Positions 10,774 through 18,886 of a stretch of DNA of 39,139 bases are shown here, in pieces; positions within the stretch are counted from its first letter, which is position 1; each line of letters opens with the position of its first letter. This DNA is from Porphyromonadaceae bacterium. GTDB lineage: Bacteria; Bacteroidota; Bacteroidia; Bacteroidales; Paludibacteraceae. Under the pieces are notes generated by a model, which ran no database searches, had not been told where the DNA came from, and worked only from the letters and a program-made list of their open reading frames with translations. The DNA lies in NCBI GenBank assembly GCA_012523295.1, contig JAAYIT010000182.1, positions 1 to 39,139 on the forward strand, written 5' to 3'. The translations under genes and the position numbers were made by a program.

Positions 10774-10922
10774 AAGTCTTAACTTTTTCTGGCAATTGAA
10801 AATTCCGATTTATCGGAGCTGACGCTTATAGCGACAATTTGTATTTTAAATCTGAATAATCAATGCCACTGAAAGCGTCAGCGCTCTATTAACTGAGAAA
10901 AATTCATAAGTCAGGAAGACTT
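10774..10922. repeat. Element A of a palindromic repeat pair flanking the ABC operon
   Basis: Terminal AAGTCTT/AAGACTT; internal CTGACGCTT (10819-10827)/AAGCGTCAG (10873-10881). Aligns end to end with 13345-13471. Confidence 0.7.
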
Positions 10923-10982
10923 AAATGTAAATCGCTAGCAAAATATCTTCAAGATTAATTTGGTCATACCCACATCTCACAC

Positions 10983-12317
10983 TTATCTGACTCTCACCCA
11001 TTTCCAAATTTCTTTCCAACTCACTTTTTTTCCATACATCAGAATTCCGGTACGGTAAATTTTCCCGGCAAACCAGGTAGAAGCAATAAAAGAGCCGATG
11101 AGAATGGCAAGTGAAAGCATAATTTGCCACATTGGGACATCGTATGGCATTCTGGCTATCATCACAACGGGTGAGGTGAACGGAATCATTGAGCCCCAAA
11201 ATGCCAGTCCACTGTCCGGGCTTTGAGATGCGTAAATACCGATGAACAGGGCAAAAACAATAGGCAAAGTTACCGGTATAGAAAATTGTTGCGTGTCAGT
11301 TTCATTATCAACAGCTGAACCGATCGCAGCAAAAAGTGATGCGTACAGCAAATAACCACCAAGAAAATATATTAAAAACAACACAACCACCTTCACAAAG
11401 TCAAAACCGGAAAGCATGGACAAAACCTGATTGACTAATTCATTCGTATCAGTCTGTGAAATTGTCGGTTGCCCCATTTGCATAGATTCTGCCATAGGCG
11501 CGGCATTAAATCCTGCTCCAAACACAGCAGTTCCGACTCCACTCAAAATCAATGTAAAAACGATCCAAATCGTAAACTGAGTCAATCCGACGAGGGCGAT
11601 TCCGATAATTTTCCCCATCATCAATTCAAAAGGCTTTACTGAAGAAATAATGACTTCCACAATCCGGCTGGTTTTCTCCTGCAACACGCCTGACATGACC
11701 TGTGAGCCATAATTCATTATAAAAATATAAATCAGAAAAGCTGATACCATCCCAACAATCAGCGCCATTTCTGCTGAGCCTTTTTTCTCGTTGCCGGAGC
11801 TGTCCCATATAATTGTTGAGATGTTGACATTTGATTTGGATTCTTCAATTTTCTCTTTCAGGTCTAAGATACTAAAAGCCGCCAACTTTTTGTCGCGCAC
11901 GTAGTTGTTAAGTTCGTTGGCAAGATACGTTTTCAGTTCGATATTAATCTGTTTTTCAGAATAAATAGTGGCAGCGTTTGGATTCTCGGCCAAATCGTCC
12001 GTGACATAGAGGACGGCGGTTAGCTCTCCGCTTCTCCCGGATTTTTTCTCCGACTGCTCTTTACGCACCTCATCAATCGGTGAGTCTGTGAAAATAAATG
12101 TGTATTGTTCATTACTTGTCAGTACGTCTTGAAGCGATTTTGTCTTGTCCACCACAACAATACTTTTTATCGTATCGTCCTTCAGAGATGTGATCCAAAG
12201 GGGCAAAACAATCATTGCCGCCATAAAAATCGGTGTAAGAAAAGTGAGTAATAAAAATGATTTTTTCATTACTCGTGAGGTATATTCACGTTGGATTATA
12301 ATTCCTATTTTGCTCAT
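10983..12317 (-). CDS. ABC-2 type transporter permease (NatB-like)
   Basis: TM N-terminus, large extracytoplasmic domain, MSGVLQEKTSRIVEVIISSVKPFELMMGKIIGIALVGLTQF typical of ABC2_membrane_3. Confidence 0.9.
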   Translation of the reverse strand: MSKIGIIIQREYTSRVMKKSFLLLTFLTPIFMAAMIVLPLWITSLKDDTIKSIVVVDKTKSLQDVLTSNEQYTFIFTDSPIDEVRKEQSEKKSGRSGELTAVLYVTDDLAENPNAATIYSEKQINIELKTYLANELNNYVRDKKLAAFSILDLKEKIEESKSNVNISTIIWDSSGNEKKGSAEMALIVGMVSAFLIYIFIMNYGSQVMSGVLQEKTSRIVEVIISSVKPFELMMGKIIGIALVGLTQFTIWIVFTLILSGVGTAVFGAGFNAAPMAESMQMGQPTISQTDTNELVNQVLSMLSGFDFVKVVVLFLIYFLGGYLLYASLFAAIGSAVDNETDTQQFSIPVTLPIVFALFIGIYASQSPDSGLAFWGSMIPFTSPVVMIARMPYDVPMWQIMLSLAILIGSFIASTWFAGKIYRTGILMYGKKVSWKEIWKWVRVR

Positions 12318-12371
12318 AAGTTGAGTTTATCTGAGTTGTTAATTGTGATTTATTGGTTTTTCTGCTGCTTT

Positions 12372-13268
12372 TTATTCACCCTTCACCGTTCTTATAAAAA
12401 TATCATTCATAGTCGGGAGAAGCTCGTCAAACGAATAAACCTGCGTTTGGTCAATGATTTCTTTCAGTAATTCATTATTGCTGTACCCGTTGATCTTTTT
12501 AAGGGTGGTTTCGAAAATTCCGTTATTCTGTTTTTGAGAGATTATTTCGCAATTCTTAATCGTTAGTGCATCCGCTGTTTTGACAAACAAACTGTCTGAC
12601 GCATGTGATGCTCGTATTTGAGCCACATTGCCCTGCAACACAATTTTGGATTTATTAACCAAAGAAATATTCTCGCAAAGTTCTTCTACGGATTCCATGT
12701 TGTGAGTAGAAAAAATTATTGTGGCTCCCTGATCTCTTAATTCTAATATTTCACGCTTTAGCAAATCTGCATTCACCGGATCAAATCCGCTGAATGGTTC
12801 GTCAAAAATCAATAAATCCGGCTTATGTAAAATGGTTGTAATGAACTGAACTTTTTGTGCCATCCCTTTGGAAAGCTCTTCTACTTTTTTGTTCCACCAG
12901 CCTTGAATTTCAAATTTCTCAAACCAATATTTCAAAGATTTCAGAGCTTCCGCTTTTCTCATCCCCTTCAATCGGGCCAAATATATTGCCAGCTCGCCTA
13001 CTTTCATTTTTTTATAGAGTCCGCGCTCTTCAGGCAGATAGCCGATATTTCGTACATCTTCGGGTTGAAGTTTTTTCCCATTTATCAATATTTCACCGCT
13101 ATCGGGAGCCGTAATGTGGTTTATGATACGAATCAGCGTGGTTTTTCCCGCTCCGTTCGGACCGAGCAACCCATAAACTGTTCCTTTTGGAATCTCCAAA
13201 CTCACTCCGTCCAAGGCCAAATGACCGGAGTACTGTTTTACCACGTTATTTATTTCAAGAAATTTCAA
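12372..13268 (-). CDS. ABC transporter ATP-binding protein (NatA-like)
   Basis: GLLGPNGAGKTTLIRII, LSKGMAQKVQFITTILHKPDLLIFDEPFSGFDPVN, DUF4162-like C-terminus. Confidence 0.93.
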   Translation of the reverse strand: MKFLEINNVVKQYSGHLALDGVSLEIPKGTVYGLLGPNGAGKTTLIRIINHITAPDSGEILINGKKLQPEDVRNIGYLPEERGLYKKMKVGELAIYLARLKGMRKAEALKSLKYWFEKFEIQGWWNKKVEELSKGMAQKVQFITTILHKPDLLIFDEPFSGFDPVNADLLKREILELRDQGATIIFSTHNMESVEELCENISLVNKSKIVLQGNVAQIRASHASDSLFVKTADALTIKNCEIISQKQNNGIFETTLKKINGYSNNELLKEIIDQTQVYSFDELLPTMNDIFIRTVKGE

Positions 13269-13344
13269 TTTAGTAATATGTTGGTTAAGTAATTAATTAT
13301 GTTGGTATGGTGTGTTGTTTTTTTAGTTTTTTTTCAATGAAATG

Positions 13345-13471
13345 GTCTTGACTTTTTCTCGCAATCGCGAACTGACGTTTGTAGCAACATATTGCATTTT
13401 TATATCACAATGGTCAATGCCGCTGAAAGCGTCAACGCTCTCTTAACTACAAAATTTTAGAAGTTCAAGAC
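13345..13471. repeat. Element B of a palindromic repeat pair flanking the ABC operon
   Basis: GTCTTGACTTTTTCTCGCAAT...CTGACGTTTGTAGCAACA...TCAATGCCGCTGAAAGCGTCAACGCTCTCTTAACT...GTTCAAGAC; collinear with element A. Confidence 0.7.
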
Positions 13472-13508
13472 GACTTCAATAAGAGAGTGTACGTGCTTTA
13501 TGCTATTT

Positions 13509-14522
13509 CTACAACCTAAAAGAAACGTTAACTCCCAAAAAATTATTCTGCGGATTGACTAAAAAAGATCCGAACATCAGCACAAAATCGTACCACATAT
13601 GCGCTGCCACGGCAGGTCCGATATTGTATCCTCGCCTTTGTACATCATTGCCTAATAAAAAGCCTGCTGCCGAAGCACTTGCAACTTGTATTAAAGTACC
13701 GACATAATCCGGTTTTTGAGCAAATGCCAAGTTTGTAAAGTGCATTCCCCCAAAGATCAAACTGGAAAAAATCAGTCCTTTTTTCTGTCCATATCGATAA
13801 TCCATAAGTGGCATGAGCGCATTTCTAAAAACATATTCTTCTGCGACTCCCGCGCCGTAACTCGCTGCTAATGAAACTCCTCCGTAAAGAGCTAAGGCTT
13901 GATTTCGATTGACAAAACGATTCATTACCATCATCTGATCCACTTGTCCGAAATAGCGATTTGGTTTTGGACCGAGAATAAAAAGCTCCGCAACAGCAAT
14001 TGCAACAAACATTCCGGTGATGGGGGTAAAAATGTTTTTGGGTTGAAATGGGGCAAGCAACAAATCGTTATAATCTATCGGATCATAGCGAAAATCAGGA
14101 TTTTGGTACTTAATAAATTCCAACCGATTTCTAAAAAAATCGACTTTATCGACATTATAAGCCTGCAGACCTAATAATAAAGGAAAATTTGAATAAGGAG
14201 ATGAGTTTACACCTGAAAGTTTTTGGCTATTTAAGAGTCCGTAAACAATTCCACCTACAGTTAATCCGGAAAAAACGATTCCTTCTCCAATTCTCTTGTC
14301 ATGAAAATGTGTTGCGCCGGGTACATAAAGCGTCCAATTTGGGTATAGTTTCGGAATGTAATCTTCCTCTTTCTCAGTTACATTTTTCTCGAAACATTTT
14401 TTGGAAATAACAGAATCAACCGCCACGGAATCATTTCCCTCAGCATCGACATCGACTATCGGGTTTTGCCCAAGCAGGACTCCAAAAGAAAGAAGCGAAA
14501 ATATCAGGAGAGAAATTTTCAT
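13509..14522 (-). CDS. CPBP family intramembrane metalloprotease
   Basis: GAGVAEEYVFRNALMP (EExxxR), IFGGMHFTN, AAHMWYDFVLM. Confidence 0.85.
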   Translation of the reverse strand: MKISLLIFSLLSFGVLLGQNPIVDVDAEGNDSVAVDSVISKKCFEKNVTEKEEDYIPKLYPNWTLYVPGATHFHDKRIGEGIVFSGLTVGGIVYGLLNSQKLSGVNSSPYSNFPLLLGLQAYNVDKVDFFRNRLEFIKYQNPDFRYDPIDYNDLLLAPFQPKNIFTPITGMFVAIAVAELFILGPKPNRYFGQVDQMMVMNRFVNRNQALALYGGVSLAASYGAGVAEEYVFRNALMPLMDYRYGQKKGLIFSSLIFGGMHFTNLAFAQKPDYVGTLIQVASASAAGFLLGNDVQRRGYNIGPAVAAHMWYDFVLMFGSFLVNPQNNFLGVNVSFRL

Positions 14523-14608
14523 AAAATTTTATCAGGTAATCAAGTAGTTAAATAGCGTTTTGGTCTTTTTATGTAATGATTTAATTGGATTTCAGTAAAT
14601 TAATAAAA

Positions 14609-15298
14609 TCAAATTCTACCTTCATCCGCAAAACTATAATAGTTGCTTTCTCCCACAATTATATGATCTAAAAATCGAACCCCGATAGCGTCACAACCAT
14701 TTTTTATCTTTTGTGTGACAGTAAAATCTTCCGAACTGGGATGGATATCTCCTGAAGGATGATTATGTGCCACTGCTATGGCATGAGCTACTTTTTCCAA
14801 CGACAACCGGAGCAAAGTCGGGACATCAACCACCGTCTGACGTATTCCGCCTTTCGTTAAATTTACCACCTCCATCACTTTATTGGCTCCATTTAAAAAG
14901 ACAGCCCAAAATTCTTCATGAATCAAATCTTCTAATTTCGGAGCGAACAATTCGAACAAATCACGACTTTTGTTAATTTTCGCTCGTTCGATGACCTCAA
15001 CCGTTCTTCGTCTTTTACCAATTTCAAGGGCAGCCATCAGGCTGATTGCTTTCGCCTCCCCAATTCCTTTGAATTTCTGCAGGTCACTTAACGACAATCG
15101 TGCCAATTCATTTAAATTATTATGATTGTCATTCAATATCCGTCTGCAAAGTTCTACGGCAGTTTCTTCTCTGTTTCCGGAGCCGATTAATATTGCCAGC
15201 AATTCAGCATCGGAGAGCGCGGAAGCACCTTTCATCATTAGCTTTTCACGAGGTCTGTCATCCTCCGCCCAATCGGTAATTTTCAATCGTTTAGCCAT
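14609..15298 (-). CDS. radC: RadC family DNA repair/JAB-MPN protein
   Basis: MAKRLKITDWAEDDRPREKLMMKGASALSDAELLAILIGSG; HNHPSGDIHPSSEDFTVT (JAMM). Start moved to 15298; the upstream part of the listed ORF translates a heptad repeat. Confidence 0.94.
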   Translation of the reverse strand: MAKRLKITDWAEDDRPREKLMMKGASALSDAELLAILIGSGNREETAVELCRRILNDNHNNLNELARLSLSDLQKFKGIGEAKAISLMAALEIGKRRRTVEVIERAKINKSRDLFELFAPKLEDLIHEEFWAVFLNGANKVMEVVNLTKGGIRQTVVDVPTLLRLSLEKVAHAIAVAHNHPSGDIHPSSEDFTVTQKIKNGCDAIGVRFLDHIIVGESNYYSFADEGRI

Positions 15299-15309
15299 AT
15301 TTTTATTAA

Positions 15310-15394
15310 GTTTGAAGCGTGAAGCACGAAGCACGAAGCACGAAGTTTGAAGCACGAAGTTTGAAGCGTGAAGTTTGAAGCTCGAAGCACGAAG
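15310..15394. repeat. Heptanucleotide tandem array, 12 units of GNNYGAA (GCACGAA / GTTTGAA / GCGTGAA / GCTCGAA)
   Basis: Direct count of 7-nt units from 15310 to 15393. Confidence 0.92.
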
Positions 15395-15401
15395 TTAATT
15401 T

Positions 15402-15433
15402 ATTCTCTCATTCTCTCACTCTCTCATTCTCTC
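15402..15433. repeat. Octanucleotide tandem array ATTCTCTC x4 (one variant unit)
   Basis: ATTCTCTC ATTCTCTC ACTCTCTC ATTCTCTC; overlaps the 3' end of the LOG gene. Confidence 0.9.
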
Positions 15434-16534
15434 ATTTCCGGCATTTTCCAAATGCTTAATCACATCCTCATTTTTATCATAAATACTCAAATCTATATTA
15501 TTCAGTTTACCACTGTCATTGAGCGACTTGAGTAAAGGGAAGATGGGATATTCTTCTGTCCAATATTTTTCGCAAAGGAAAATCATCGGACTTGCAAAAC
15601 CGTAACTTTCGTAGTGATTTTGAGCGAGATCCATAAAAATCTCCTGCATGGTTCCGGCACTTCCGGGCGAAAAAATCACTCCGCCTTTAGCAATTGCGAG
15701 CAACCCTTCTTCTCTCAAGCTGTTCTCAAAAAACTTAGCGATATGTGTAGCAAACGGTGTAGAAAGCTCATGACCATAGAGCCAGGTCGGAATTCCAAGA
15801 CTTTTATAGTCCGTTTCCGGATAGTTTTCAAGTACTATATAGGATGTTTTGAGCCAATCAGGATGTGAATAAATCGGCGCAGGTTTTAGAATTTCCACAG
15901 CATTTTTCAGATCTTCTTCCGGTTTTCCGGCAAACCAAGCTCCCAGATGAAGCGCTTCCATTGCTCCGGGTCCACCTCCGGAACACATCAAATAACCTTT
16001 CTCGGTCAAAGATTTCGAAAGTTGAGCTGTTTGATAATACAACTTGTCATCTCGGCGAAGTTTGTGTCCTCCCATGATTGCAAGCACTTTACGTTCATCG
16101 TAAGCTGAGAGGAATTCGTGTTTTGCATCATAAATGGAGTGATCGTGGAGTGAACGAGCAAGGGTTTCCTTTATGTTACGGGTTTCAGAACCACCCATTT
16201 TTTTATAATAATCATACACGACCTTATCCAATGTTTTCAGGTAAGACTCCGGTTGGTTTAAATTGTATCCGTTGTAGAGCTTTTCTTTGTTGTAAAGTCC
16301 CGATGGATAAATGCTGTAAGGTACATTTAAACGTGGAAAAATATAGTTATCCTTGAATAAATATTTTGTCAACTGATTCGACATTTTACAATCCAAAAAG
16401 AGACAATTTTTCACAGAAATGTTCATCATTCTATGTTCAACTTCGGTCAAATTCAGCTCCTGAAAAGCCAAATTCGAAAGTTTATCTCTCTTAACAACTT
16501 CAACTAATGCTTCCTGTGTTTTTATTTTACGCAT
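15416..16534 (-). CDS. LOG family protein (TIGR00730-type Rossmann fold, extended N-terminus)
   Basis: VLAIMGGHKLRRDD...YLMCSGGGPGAMEALHLGAWFAGK...GGVIFSPGSAGTMQEIFMD (PGGxGTxxE-like). Confidence 0.85.
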   Translation of the reverse strand: MRKIKTQEALVEVVKRDKLSNLAFQELNLTEVEHRMMNISVKNCLFLDCKMSNQLTKYLFKDNYIFPRLNVPYSIYPSGLYNKEKLYNGYNLNQPESYLKTLDKVVYDYYKKMGGSETRNIKETLARSLHDHSIYDAKHEFLSAYDERKVLAIMGGHKLRRDDKLYYQTAQLSKSLTEKGYLMCSGGGPGAMEALHLGAWFAGKPEEDLKNAVEILKPAPIYSHPDWLKTSYIVLENYPETDYKSLGIPTWLYGHELSTPFATHIAKFFENSLREEGLLAIAKGGVIFSPGSAGTMQEIFMDLAQNHYESYGFASPMIFLCEKYWTEEYPIFPLLKSLNDSGKLNNIDLSIYDKNEDVIKHLENAGNERMRE

Positions 16535-16571
16535 TTTTATTTAGAATCTTAGAGGGTTAGCAAATAATCAA

Positions 16572-16659
16572 TACTGACCGACTATAAATTGTCTGCAAGC
16601 CATATATGATTGTATATCAGAAACATATATTTCGCATTGATGTTTCTTTTCGGTCAGTA
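16572..16659. repeat. 88-bp inverted-repeat element (TACTGACCGA ... TCGGTCAGTA)
   Basis: Perfect 10-bp terminal inverted repeat plus internal GAAACA/TGTTTC. Confidence 0.6.
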
Positions 16660-16713
16660 ATGATAAACAGTTAGTTATCATCGGTGAATAACTTTTAAAA
16701 AATCATTACCAAA

Positions 16714-17721
16714 TTAATATCCCGATTTTCCCAACATCTCCTGATAATCGTTCATTTGCATTAGTTCCGGAAGGGTTATATTTTTATTCTTATTCATAAA
16801 TTTTTCTACTATTCGAAATCCAATCCATTCTCCTAATCTTCCGGGTGATTCTTGTGAAATTGAGGCTGTGAAAGGTGCTTCCTGCATGTATTTTCGGATT
16901 AAATGCTGATCGGAAGAGAACAAATCCTTCTGTCCGACAATCGATTTCCAAATTTCTTTTTCGTGTATTTCAGCCCATTGCCACTGCGAGACAGTATAAC
17001 CGATTATTTCGTTATGATTTCGTTCCGGCAAAAAAACTGAAAGCAAATACAATCCTTTGCCGCGATATAACATATTGTCAATCAATCGATTTTGCTTACT
17101 GTCGAATCTAAAGTTACTAAATAATATAGCCGAAATAATATCGACAGGAAGTCGCTCAGTTTCCATGTTTTGGAGCATGTAATCATATACGAAATCCTTA
17201 TACGGCTCAAAGTCCGCTCCAAGATAAAAGTCTGTTCCAACACCAAAAACAGATCGATCCTGACTCATTAGCATAGGTACACTCAATCCTGAAACATAGA
17301 AATAGAGGTCAGGCAGCACCAAGTTTGGGAAATAATGCCGAATGTAAGTAAACGCATCGGAAATTTCATTCTCTACAGAAGTAATATCCGAGTGTTTTTC
17401 CAAAACTTTTTGATTGATATCATTTACAAGCGGATAATTCAAAAAATCACTAAACAGATCTCCTATCGAATCCTTGTTTGTTATTTCAGAATTGGTCAGA
17501 TTTTCGATGAATAAAGGCAAAAACGTTGGATATTTTTGGAGCAATACTTCTACCGATTCAGCTAACTTTATCGTATCCAACTGAATCAAATCTATGTCAA
17601 AACGATTGATTTTCACCTCTACCCTATTTTTATCGGTATTAATTTGAAAACGATTTTTCTTACTGCAGGAAACAAGCAGAAAAGCCGAAATCAAAAATAA
17701 TATGGTGATATTGATTTTCAT
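16714..17721 (-). CDS. gldB: Gliding motility lipoprotein GldB-like
   Basis: Lipobox LLVSCSKK; EVKINRFDIDLIQLD, Y.TFLPLFIE, WIGFRIVEKFM typical of GldB. Confidence 0.85.
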   Translation of the reverse strand: MKINITILFLISAFLLVSCSKKNRFQINTDKNRVEVKINRFDIDLIQLDTIKLAESVEVLLQKYPTFLPLFIENLTNSEITNKDSIGDLFSDFLNYPLVNDINQKVLEKHSDITSVENEISDAFTYIRHYFPNLVLPDLYFYVSGLSVPMLMSQDRSVFGVGTDFYLGADFEPYKDFVYDYMLQNMETERLPVDIISAILFSNFRFDSKQNRLIDNMLYRGKGLYLLSVFLPERNHNEIIGYTVSQWQWAEIHEKEIWKSIVGQKDLFSSDQHLIRKYMQEAPFTASISQESPGRLGEWIGFRIVEKFMNKNKNITLPELMQMNDYQEMLGKSGY

Positions 17722-17814
17722 TTTTTAATTCTACAAAAATAGCAAATTTAACGGAAGTTTCAATTGATAAAACGGTGATCGCTGCGCTTCATTCCTAAAA
17801 TTCACATTTTTTAA

Positions 17815-17857
17815 AATGAAAAGAGAGGATTCTCTTCTGAGAACACTCTCTTTTATT
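17815..17857 (-). terminator. Terminator of the SRP RNA - tRNA-Thr transcript
   Basis: Minus strand AAAAGAGAGTGTTCTCAGAAGAGAATCCTCTCTTTTCATTTT. Confidence 0.75.
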
Positions 17858-17863
17858 GCTTTT

Positions 17864-17940
17864 TGGAGCCTCTTGTCGGATTCGAACCAACGACCCCGAG
17901 ATTACAAATCACGTGCTCTGGCCAACTGAGCTAAAGAGGC
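17864..17940 (-). tRNA. tRNA-Thr (anticodon TGT), CCA encoded
   Basis: Reverse complement GCCTCTTTAGCTCAGTTGGCCAGAGCACGTGATTTGTAATCTCGGGGTCGTTGGTTCGAATCCGACAAGAGGCTCCA; complete cloverleaf. Confidence 0.95.
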
Positions 17941-17944
17941 AAGT

Positions 17945-18041
17945 GGGTAAGCTTACCACATCGCACCGCTACGACCTTCTACCCTTGCTGCGGTCAAGCC
18001 CTGGGGGAGTTCGAAGGGAGCTGGTCGTGTAGGACTTACCC
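17945..18041 (-). ncRNA. ffs: Bacterial small SRP RNA (4.5S-like)
   Basis: GGGUAAG/CUUACCC closing stem, ACGACC/GGUCGU and CCUUC/GAAGG stems, and CCCCCAGG-loop-AGCAAGGG matching the SRP domain-IV symmetric loop (CAGG/AGCA). Confidence 0.85.
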
Positions 18042-18046
18042 GGGCA

Positions 18047-18077
18047 CAAAAGTAGTACATTTTGGTGAATTGGCAAA
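18047..18077 (-). promoter_or_regulatory. Bacteroidetes-type promoter for SRP RNA / tRNA-Thr
   Basis: Minus strand TTTG - N19 - TACTTTTG, 6 nt before the GGGUAAG 5' end. Confidence 0.82.
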
Positions 18078-18159
18078 ATTTTGAATTTTCTTTTTTCTGA
18101 ATTGTATTTAATTTAGTCTAATTCAGTAAGATTCTCTACAGCGTATTCACTAAAAAAAA

Positions 18160-18756
18160 TCAGCACCCGCACCCACAGCCGCCATCTTCACAACCACCGC
18201 CATTGTCACCGCAACCACAGCCGCCTTTATTTCCATTGTCACTGCAGCCACAACCGCCTCCACAGCCACCGCCAAACAACGCGTTAAGCTCATCTTCAGT
18301 AGCTTCACGAACTTCAAGTATTTTTCCTTTGAAGTGAAGATTTTCTCCGGCCAAAGGATGATTCAGATCAACAGTAACATGAGAATCAGTAACTTTCACT
18401 ACTTGCGCTTGTAATCTATTGCCATCGCTATCCATTAATGGAACGATGTTACCTTCGAAAATCATTTCTTCATCTAATTTTCCGTCAATTTCAAAGACAG
18501 CACGCTCCAACTCGATAACTGATTCATCATTATACGGACCATATGCATCTTCATTGGCAATTTTGAATTCAAAATTTTCACCAACTTTTAAGCCTTCTAA
18601 GTTTTTTTCAAAACTCGGAAGCATCATCCCTACACCAAAAATAAAATTTAACGGCTGCTCGCGAGTTGCTTTTTCCATTAACTCCAATTCACCATTTTCA
18701 CCATCTACGAACAATTCGTATTCAGCGTTTACCACAGAATTATTAGTAATTTTCAT
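18160..18756 (-). CDS. slyD: FKBP-type peptidyl-prolyl isomerase SlyD-like with Cys/Gly-rich metal-binding tail
   Basis: GMMLPSFEKNLEGLKVGENFEFKIANEDAYGPYND; tail GGGCGGGCGCSDNGNKGGCGCGDNGGGCEDGGCGCGC. Confidence 0.93.
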   Translation of the reverse strand: MKITNNSVVNAEYELFVDGENGELELMEKATREQPLNFIFGVGMMLPSFEKNLEGLKVGENFEFKIANEDAYGPYNDESVIELERAVFEIDGKLDEEMIFEGNIVPLMDSDGNRLQAQVVKVTDSHVTVDLNHPLAGENLHFKGKILEVREATEDELNALFGGGCGGGCGCSDNGNKGGCGCGDNGGGCEDGGCGCGC

Positions 18757-18886
18757 TTTAATTTAATTTACGATTTTAGTTTGACGATTTATGATTAGTA
18801 AATCGATTGTTTATTTGATGTTTTTTATTTGTATGATTAGCGGGCATACCGCTATTTTTTTATAAGTCACGAAATAGAATTCTATA

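Noticed and set aside
15299-15355. N-terminal extension of the RadC ORF (MLQTSCFVLRASRFKLNKN)
   Set aside because: Translation of the heptad microsatellite; the conserved RadC start is MAKRLKITDWAEDDRPREK at 15298.
15310-15433. Possible CRISPR-like array between radC and LOG
   Set aside because: Units are 7 and 8 nt without spacers and there are no cas genes; these are microsatellites.
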